The notes beneath the pieces are model-generated. The model made no database searches. It had not been told where the DNA came from and was given only the letters and a program-made list of their open reading frames with translations. Positions 58,678-64,000 of a stretch of DNA of 64,000 nt are shown one piece after another. Source of the DNA: Planctomycetota bacterium (GTDB lineage: Bacteria; Planctomycetota; UBA1135; UBA2386); assembly GCA_016716265.1 (NCBI GenBank), contig JADJWQ010000006.1, positions 3,375,501 to 3,439,500 on the forward strand, read 5' to 3'. Position 1 is the stretch's first letter. Each line of letters starts with the position of its first letter. The translations under genes and the position numbers were made by a program.

Positions 58678-59867
58678 CCCGGCTTCCGCTCCTGCCCGAC
58701 GTAGCGCTCGTACTCGCGCGTCTCGAGGACCTCGGCCATCGCGTCGACCGCGGCGACGGCCTCCGCGACATCGGTGTAGAAGTGCGGGCTCAGCCGGATT
58801 CCCGCACCCGGCCGGAAGTCGCACACGACGTCGCGCGCGTTGAGCACCTGACAGACCTCGTAGCCGTGCGGGACGTCGATCGACACGTGGTTGCCGCGAA
58901 TCGCGGCGCCGCGCGGCGAGCGGAGCAGGAAGCCGTGGTGGTCGCAGCGATCGATCACCTGCTGCGTGACGCGCAGGCTCTTCGTGCGGATCGCGTCGAC
59001 GCCGATCTCGTGCACGATCCGCACGCCCTCGATCCCCGCGAACAGCGCCGGGACGTTCGGCGTGCCGTTGAGGAACCGCCCACCGTCGTCGCGGAAGTCC
59101 TGGCCGTCCGCAGAGAACGCGAACGGGTTCTTGTGCGCAGCCCAGCCGGTGAAGCCCGGCAGCAACGCCGCGCGTTCGTCCGGGTGCACGTAGAGGAAGC
59201 AGTTGCCGGGGCCGCCACAGCAGTACTTCAGCGCACCGCCGACCGCCGCGTGCACGCCCCAGTCGCGCAGGTGCAGCGGCACGGCCCCGACCGACTGGAA
59301 CACGTCGAGGATCACGAAGGCGCCGACCGCGCGCGCGCGCTCGACGACCGCCCGCGCATCCTGGATGAACCCGCTGCGGAACAGCACGTGGCTGATCGGC
59401 ACGAGCCGCGTCCGCTCGTCGATCGCGTCGCACAGCCTCTGGAGGTCGACGGTCACGCCGTCCGCCGCGGCCGGCACCCGCACGATCTCCGCACCCCGGC
59501 GCACCTGCTGCTCGTACAGGTACATCACGGACGGGAAGTTGAGATCGGTGTAGACGATCCGGTTGCGCTCGGCGGGGAAGTCGAAGCAGCTCAGGATCGC
59601 CTGCGACGCCATCGCGACGTTCTGGTGCATCGACACGGTGCCGCGATCGACGCCGAGCAGATCCTCGACGAGCGCCGCGAACTCGAACTGCAGGTTCCAC
59701 CAGCGGTCGCCCCAAGCGCGCACGCCCCGCGCGTCCCACAGGTCGGCGTACTCGGCGAGCGCGCCGCGCGCGCGCGTCGGCATCGCGCCGAGCGAGTTGC
59801 TGATCTGGTAGTTGGTGCGCTCGACGATCGGGAACTCGGCGCGCCAGCGCAGCAGGGGGTCGTCCAT
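58674..59867 (-). CDS. kynU: kynureninase-like PLP enzyme
   Basis: A 397-aa fold-type I PLP enzyme. The pyridoxal-binding Lys is in GGALKYCCGGPGNCFLY, the position of the kynureninase YKYxNGGPG motif. Also visible are NYQISNSLGAMP, VSMHQNVAMASQAIL, LVPISHVLFRSGFIQD, LDVFQSVGAVPL and the C-terminal CDFRPGAGIRLSPHFY. The product would be anthranilate (or 3-hydroxyanthranilate) plus alanine. It is coupled to the kynB-like gene by ATGA. Kynureninase is the best call, but an aminotransferase-V relative with a similar active site is possible. A TACAGT box lies 24 nt upstream. Confidence 0.8.
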   Translation of the reverse strand: MDDPLLRWRAEFPIVERTNYQISNSLGAMPTRARGALAEYADLWDARGVRAWGDRWWNLQFEFAALVEDLLGVDRGTVSMHQNVAMASQAILSCFDFPAERNRIVYTDLNFPSVMYLYEQQVRRGAEIVRVPAAADGVTVDLQRLCDAIDERTRLVPISHVLFRSGFIQDARAVVERARAVGAFVILDVFQSVGAVPLHLRDWGVHAAVGGALKYCCGGPGNCFLYVHPDERAALLPGFTGWAAHKNPFAFSADGQDFRDDGGRFLNGTPNVPALFAGIEGVRIVHEIGVDAIRTKSLRVTQQVIDRCDHHGFLLRSPRGAAIRGNHVSIDVPHGYEVCQVLNARDVVCDFRPGAGIRLSPHFYTDVAEAVAAVDAMAEVLETREYERYVGQERKPG

Positions 59868-59891
59868 GGGGTCGTGGCTCCGGAGCCGCCG

Positions 59892-59897
59892 ACTGTA
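59892..59897 (-). promoter_or_regulatory. TANNNT -10-like box of the kynU-kynB operon
   Basis: TACAGT on the minus strand in the context CGGCTACAGT, 24 nt before the kynU-like ATG. This would leave a leader of about 17 nt. Confidence 0.35.
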
Positions 59898-60021
59898 GCC
59901 GCGCGCCGCGCGACCGCACGCGTCAGCATCCCGACCGGCGACCGCGCGGCGCCCGTTACGCGCCGCTTACGCAGGGGGCGGCCGCTCCGGCGTCGAATGG
60001 GCACATCGCGAAAGGACCGCC

Positions 60022-62307
60022 ATGACCAGAACCCCGACCGCCTTCGGCCCCGTCCTCGCCGCGCTGCTCGCCGGTGCGGGAGCGGGTGCCCAGACTCCCG
60101 GCTTCGCCGCCGAGCACGCGGCACCGCTGCTCCCGAACGTGTCGCAGATCGTCGTGCCGCAGACGCGCTCGTTCTGGCTCGACGCCGCGCGCTCCGCCCT
60201 GCCGGTCCGCATCGAAGCCGTGCACGCGCACGTCCGGATCGCCGATCGCACGGCGCGCACGGAGCTGCAGGTGCTGGTCCGCAATCCGTCGCAGCGCCAG
60301 GAGGAGGCGGTGCTGCTGCTGCCGGTGCCGCGGGGCGCCGCGATCAGCGGCTTCGACTTCGACGGTGCCGGCACCGAGCCCGGCGCGCGCCTGCTGCCGC
60401 GCGACGAGGCGCGCGCGACCTACGACGCGATCGTCGCCAGGCTGCGCGACCCGGCCCTGCTCGAGTTCGTCGACCAGGACCTCGTGCGGAGCTCGGTGTT
60501 CCCGGTCCCACCGGGCGGCACCCAACGCATCCTGCTGCGCTACGAGCAGCTGCTCGAGCAGCAGGGCGCCCGCATCGACTACGTGCTGCCGCGCAGCGAG
60601 TCGCTGCAGCAGGAGGCACCGTGGACGATCGACGTCGAGCTGCACGGTCGCGGACCGATCTGCTCGGCGTTCTCGCCGAGCCACGAGCTGGTGACGAAGC
60701 GCCTCGCCGCGGACCGGCTCCACCTGCGCAGCGCCGATTCGACCACCCGGACCCCCGGCTCGTTCCGGCTGTCCTGGCTGCTGCAGGACGCCCGCGAGCT
60801 GACCGCATCGCTGTTCGCGTATCCCGATCCCGCGCTCGGCGGCGGCTACTTCCTGCTGATGGCCGGCCTGCCGCAGCGCGATGCCACGGAGCTCCGCGGG
60901 CTGCGCCGCGAGGTGACCATCGTGCTCGACCGCTCCGGCAGCATGTCGGGTGGCAAGCTGGACCAGGCGCGCACCGCCGCGCTGCAGGTCATCGAGGGGC
61001 TCGACGGCGGCGAGTCGTTCCAGATCGTCGACTACGCTTCGGACGTCGCGCGCTTCGCGCCCGCCGCGGTGCGCAAGTCGCCCGAGGCGGTCGCGCAGGC
61101 CCGCGCCTACCTCGCCGGTGTCCGGCCCGGCGGCGGCACGAACATCCACGACGCGCTCGTCGAGTCCCTGCGCCCGATCCCCGCGCCCGAGTCGCTCGGC
61201 ATCGTGCTGTTCCTCACCGACGGGCTGCCGACCGTCGGTCGGACCGCCGAGCGCGACATCCGCGCCCTGGTGGAGTCCGGCAACCGTCACCACCGACGCG
61301 TGTTCACGTTCGGGGTGGGCCACGATGTCAATGCGCCGCTGCTCGACCGCGTCGCCGAGCTGTCGCGCGCAACGTCGACCTACGTGATCCCGGGCGAGGA
61401 CGTCGAGGTGAAGGTCGCCCAGGTCTTCCACGAGCTCTACGGCCCGGTGCTGTCCGACCTCGAGCTCACGACCACCGCGAGCGACGGCACCGAGGACACC
61501 CGCCGGGTCCGCGACCTCGAACCTCGCCGGCTGCGCGATCTCTTCCACGACGACCAGCTGGTCGTGCTCGGCCGCTACGTGGGCGAAGCGCCACTCGAAT
61601 TCCGCCTGGCCGGCGACTGGCTCGGCGACCGCCGGCGCTTCGCGTTCCGCTTCGATCTCGACCGCGCGACGACACGCAATGCGTTCGTGCCCCGGCTGTG
61701 GGCCAGCCGACGTATCGCGACGCTGATCGACGACATCCGGCAGGCCGGTGGCGACGCGCTCGGCCGCGGTCCGGCGCCGGATCCGTTCGCCGATCCGCGC
61801 CTCCGCGAGCTGCGCGAGGAGATCGTCGCATTGTCCGCGCGCTTCGGCGTGCTGAGCGAGTACACGTCGTTCCTGGCGACCGAGGGCACCGACCTCGGCG
61901 ACTGGACCAGCCTCGTGAGTGCTTGCGGCTCGCAGCTCGACGGCCGTGCCGTGCGCACCCGCTCCGGCGCGGCGGCGACGAACCAGGCCCTGAACATCCA
62001 GGCGCAGCGCGCCCAGATGGCATTGAACCCACGCAATGCGTACTGGGACGCGGAGCTCGAGCGGGTCGAGTTCGGCAACGTCCAGCAGATCTGCGACCGC
62101 GCGTTCTTCCAGCGCGGCCCGCGTTGGATCGACGGCCGACTGGTGCAGGACAACGCGCTGCAGCCCACCCGCACCATCCACCGCGGCTCGGCCGAGCACG
62201 CCGCCCTGCTGCAGAGCTTCGTCGAGCAGCACCGCAACGGAGTGCTGAGCCTGCCCGGCGAGATCCTGACCCGCGTCGGCGACGAGATCGTGCTCGTCGT
62301 CGACTGA
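60022..62307 (+). CDS. exported VIT and von Willebrand factor A domain protein
   Basis: A 761-aa protein with an export signal (FGPVLAALLAGAGAGAQ). The VIT domain covers about 45-175 (VRIEAVHAHVRIADRTARTELQVLVRNPSQRQEEAVLLLPVPRG, ARATYDAIVARLRDP). The vWA domain starts near 300 with the MIDAS motif DRSGSMSG, then GGGTN and FLTDGLPTVG. This pairing is the architecture of inter-alpha-trypsin-inhibitor heavy chains and bacterial VIT/vWA proteins. It is probably envelope-located, binding a partner through a metal site. GAAAGGA precedes the ATG by about 6 nt. Confidence 0.85.
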   Translation: MTRTPTAFGPVLAALLAGAGAGAQTPGFAAEHAAPLLPNVSQIVVPQTRSFWLDAARSALPVRIEAVHAHVRIADRTARTELQVLVRNPSQRQEEAVLLLPVPRGAAISGFDFDGAGTEPGARLLPRDEARATYDAIVARLRDPALLEFVDQDLVRSSVFPVPPGGTQRILLRYEQLLEQQGARIDYVLPRSESLQQEAPWTIDVELHGRGPICSAFSPSHELVTKRLAADRLHLRSADSTTRTPGSFRLSWLLQDARELTASLFAYPDPALGGGYFLLMAGLPQRDATELRGLRREVTIVLDRSGSMSGGKLDQARTAALQVIEGLDGGESFQIVDYASDVARFAPAAVRKSPEAVAQARAYLAGVRPGGGTNIHDALVESLRPIPAPESLGIVLFLTDGLPTVGRTAERDIRALVESGNRHHRRVFTFGVGHDVNAPLLDRVAELSRATSTYVIPGEDVEVKVAQVFHELYGPVLSDLELTTTASDGTEDTRRVRDLEPRRLRDLFHDDQLVVLGRYVGEAPLEFRLAGDWLGDRRRFAFRFDLDRATTRNAFVPRLWASRRIATLIDDIRQAGGDALGRGPAPDPFADPRLRELREEIVALSARFGVLSEYTSFLATEGTDLGDWTSLVSACGSQLDGRAVRTRSGAAATNQALNIQAQRAQMALNPRNAYWDAELERVEFGNVQQICDRAFFQRGPRWIDGRLVQDNALQPTRTIHRGSAEHAALLQSFVEQHRNGVLSLPGEILTRVGDEIVLVVD

Positions 62308-62321
62308 GTTCCCGATCACCT

Positions 62322-62349
62322 GACTACCCGAGTAACCGACTACCCGAGT
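62322..62349. repeat. tandem 16-bp direct repeat before the second vWA gene
   Basis: GACTACCCGAGT occurs at 62322-62333 and 62338-62349, between the two vWA genes. It could be a binding site pair or replication slippage. Confidence 0.6.
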
Positions 62350-62374
62350 GCCCCCGAGACAGAGGAGACCGACC

Positions 62375-63643
62375 ATGACCCGACTGACGCCCGCAATCAC
62401 CGCTCTGGGCCTCGCCTGGCTCGCACCCCTCGCGACCGCGCAGGCTCCCGACCCGACCGCCGCGCCCCGCCCCGTCGACCTCGCGATCTGCCTCGACACG
62501 AGCGGGAGCATGTCCGGGCTGATCGATGCCGCGCGCCAGAACGTCTGGGCGATCGTCAACGACCTCGCCCTGATGACGCCGGCACCGAAGCTGCGCGTCG
62601 CTCTGCTGACGTTCGGCAACGACGGCCACGACCCCGCGCGCGGCTGGGTCCTCGTCGACGCGCCGCTGACCGACGATCTCGACCTGATCTCCCAGCGACT
62701 GTTCGCACTGACGACGAACGGCGGCACCGAGCTGGTGGGCCGGGTCGTCCACACCGCAGCCCTCGAACTCGACTGGAGCCAGGACCCGGGTGCGCTGCGC
62801 ATCCTGGTCGTCGCCGGCAACGAGAGCGCCGACCAGGACCAGGAGGTGTCGTTCCGCGACGCCTGCGCCGAGGCGATCGGCCGCGATGTCCTCGTCAACT
62901 CGATCTACTGCGGCAATCCCGCCGACGAGCTCGCGCCGCTGTGGCGGGAGGTCGCGACCCGCGCCGACGGCGCGTTCGCGGCGATCGACCAGCAGACCGG
63001 CACGATCGTCATCGAGACGCCCCTCGACGGTCGGCTGGCCGAGCTCGGCACGGCGCTGAACGCGACCTACGTGCCGTACGGATCCGGCTGGCTGGAGGCG
63101 CAGTCGAATCAGGTCGCGCAGGACGCCAATGCTGCACGGGTGAACCAGGCCGCTGCCGCGCAGCGCGCCGTCTGCAAGGCGACGCTGAACTACTGCAACT
63201 CGTCATGGGACCTCGTCGATGCGCTTCGCACCGACAAGGTGAAGCTCGAGGATGTCGACCGCCAGCAGCTTCCGGAGGAGCTGCGCGCATTGACGATCGA
63301 CGAGCTGCGTGCCCACGTCGCCGCCAAGGCCGACGAGCGCGAGCGGATCCAGGCGCAGATCAGCGAGCTGCGCGTGCAGCGCGAGCGGCTGGTCGCCGCG
63401 GAGATGGAGCGCCGGGCGCTCGACGGCGGCGGCTCGTTCGAGTTCGCCGTGCGCCGCGCGGTCCGCGCCCAGGCCGAGGCGAAGGGCTTCGCGTTCCCGG
63501 CGCCCGCCGCAGCCGCGGCGCCCGCGACCGTCGAAACCGGTGCGCCCACCGAAGCTCCCGCGCCGATCACGCCGGCGTCTTCTGCCCCGGCGCCGAGCGG
63601 CGGCATCCAGCCGGCCGGCCAGAAGCTGCCGATCGGCTGCTAA
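62375..63643 (+). CDS. exported von Willebrand factor A domain protein
   Basis: A 422-aa protein with signal peptide MTRLTPAITALGLAWLAPLATAQ. The vWA domain has LAICLDTSGSMSG (MIDAS), a central TNGGTELVG and LRILVVAGNESADQD. After it come a region with a possible disulfide (VCKATLNYCNSSW), a long charged helix (ADERERIQAQISELRVQRERLVAAEMERR, likely coiled coil) and an Ala/Pro-rich tail. AGAGGAGA lies about 7 nt before the ATG. It follows the VIT/vWA gene by 67 bp, and the two may work as a metal-dependent adhesion or assembly pair. Confidence 0.82.
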   Translation: MTRLTPAITALGLAWLAPLATAQAPDPTAAPRPVDLAICLDTSGSMSGLIDAARQNVWAIVNDLALMTPAPKLRVALLTFGNDGHDPARGWVLVDAPLTDDLDLISQRLFALTTNGGTELVGRVVHTAALELDWSQDPGALRILVVAGNESADQDQEVSFRDACAEAIGRDVLVNSIYCGNPADELAPLWREVATRADGAFAAIDQQTGTIVIETPLDGRLAELGTALNATYVPYGSGWLEAQSNQVAQDANAARVNQAAAAQRAVCKATLNYCNSSWDLVDALRTDKVKLEDVDRQQLPEELRALTIDELRAHVAAKADERERIQAQISELRVQRERLVAAEMERRALDGGGSFEFAVRRAVRAQAEAKGFAFPAPAAAAAPATVETGAPTEAPAPITPASSAPAPSGGIQPAGQKLPIGC

Positions 63644-63646
63644 GCT
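63641..63646 (+). promoter_or_regulatory. TANNNT -10-like box of the response regulator
   Basis: TAAGCT, 7 nt before ATG 63654, overlapping the stop codon region of the vWA gene. It fits a leaderless transcript. Confidence 0.4.
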
Positions 63647-63653
63647 CGGACCG

Positions 63654-64000
63654 ATGATCGCTCGCCACCGCATCCTGGTCATCGAGGACGATCCCGCCAT
63701 CCAACGCGGGATCGTCGACGCGGTGGAGTTCGCCGGTTACGCGGCGAGCGCGTGCGGCGACGGCGTGACCGGCCTCGAGCGCGCGCGTGCGCCGGGCGTC
63801 GACCTCGTCGTGCTGGACGTCATGCTGCCGGGCCGCTCCGGTCTCGACGTCCTGCGCGAGCTGCGCCGCTGCCGGCCCACTCTGCCGGTCGTCATGGTGA
63901 CGGCGAAGGGCGCCGAGAGCGACCGCGTCGCCGGGCTCGAGCTCGGTGCCGACGACTACGTCGTCAAGCCGTTCAGCGCACGCGAGCTGCTCGCGCGCAT
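63654..64000 (+). CDS. response regulator, receiver domain (cut by window end)
   Basis: The first 115 residues of a response regulator; the gene continues past the window. The receiver is complete in its key residues: acidic pair Asp12-Asp13 (VIEDDP), phospho-acceptor Asp55 (LVVLDVMLPG), Thr83 (MVTAKG) and Lys105 (VVKPF). The length to ELLAR suggests an OmpR/PhoB-type output beyond the edge, but that is not seen. It starts 10 bp after the vWA stop and has its own TANNNT box, so it may be separately expressed. The partner kinase is not visible. Confidence 0.88.
   Translation, partial: MIARHRILVIEDDPAIQRGIVDAVEFAGYAASACGDGVTGLERARAPGVDLVVLDVMLPGRSGLDVLRELRRCRPTLPVVMVTAKGAESDRVAGLELGADDYVVKPFSARELLAR

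Noticed and set aside
58782..62378. 1198-aa plus-strand frame spanning the kynU-like and VIT/vWA genes
   Set aside because: It crosses two real genes in wrong frames and is compositionally Arg/Ala-rich without domains.

Overview
This 64-kb window is very GC-rich, densely coding bacterial DNA. The gene content points to a member of the Planctomycetota: many large secreted proteins with Kelch, ELWxxDGT, FG-GAP and VPS10/BNR repeats, a Ser/Thr kinase fused to a formylglycine-generating-enzyme-like domain, a golvesin-tailed FAD oxidoreductase, DUF5009, DUF3299 and VIT/vWA proteins. The taxonomic call is an inference from gene families; there is no rRNA or tRNA marker here.

Layout. 0.1-7 kb (minus strand): a secreted Kelch protein, a 1146-aa GlmS-like amidotransferase/SIS protein, a HEAT-like protein with a DUF3299 protein, and a single-cluster ferredoxin. 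7.3-13 kb: a DUF4382-like lipoprotein, a membrane patatin phospholipase and a secreted squalene-cyclase-fold protein. 13-23 kb: a degraded repeat-protein relic, the kinase-FGE fusion, a C-type lectin/Kelch protein and an intact ELWxxDGT protein. 22.8-28.3 kb: TraB/GumN and a thioredoxin-like/TPR protein whose start codons share one CATG, then a three-gene CoA cluster (zinc-type oxidoreductase, enoyl-CoA hydratase, 3-hydroxyacyl-CoA dehydrogenase). 28.4-31.5 kb: a second ELWxxDGT protein. 31.5-35.4 kb (minus): a translationally coupled operon of a secreted FAD oxidoreductase, a NosR-like flavin/Fe-S membrane protein and a small exported protein. 35.5-38.1 kb: DUF5009 and MYG1. 38.6-43.1 kb: tandem secreted paralogues and a CocE/PepX-like hydrolase. 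43.1-50.4 kb: a carboxypeptidase-regulatory-like protein, NADAR glycosidase, two coupled lipoproteins, an FG-GAP protein and a small membrane protein. 50.4-57.5 kb: VPS10/BNR, DUF2167, an unrecognised secreted protein and an FkbM methyltransferase. 57.5-59.9 kb (minus): RidA, KynB-like and KynU-like. 60-64 kb: VIT/vWA, vWA and a response regulator cut by the window end.

The most notable observations are: (1) a duplicated divergent gene pair (12.9-13.4 kb and 19.4-22.1 kb) in which opposite partners have decayed while a 58-bp intergenic element stays almost identical; (2) a recurrent TANNNT box 6-11 nt before start codons, suggesting many leaderless mRNAs; (3) the coupled flavin/Fe-S/FAD operon, a candidate electron-transfer route to a secreted oxidoreductase; (4) the unusual GlmS-like architecture; (5) a shared C-terminal module, often ending in Gly-Arg, on otherwise unrelated secreted proteins. 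No CRISPR array, insertion sequence, tRNA or rRNA was seen.
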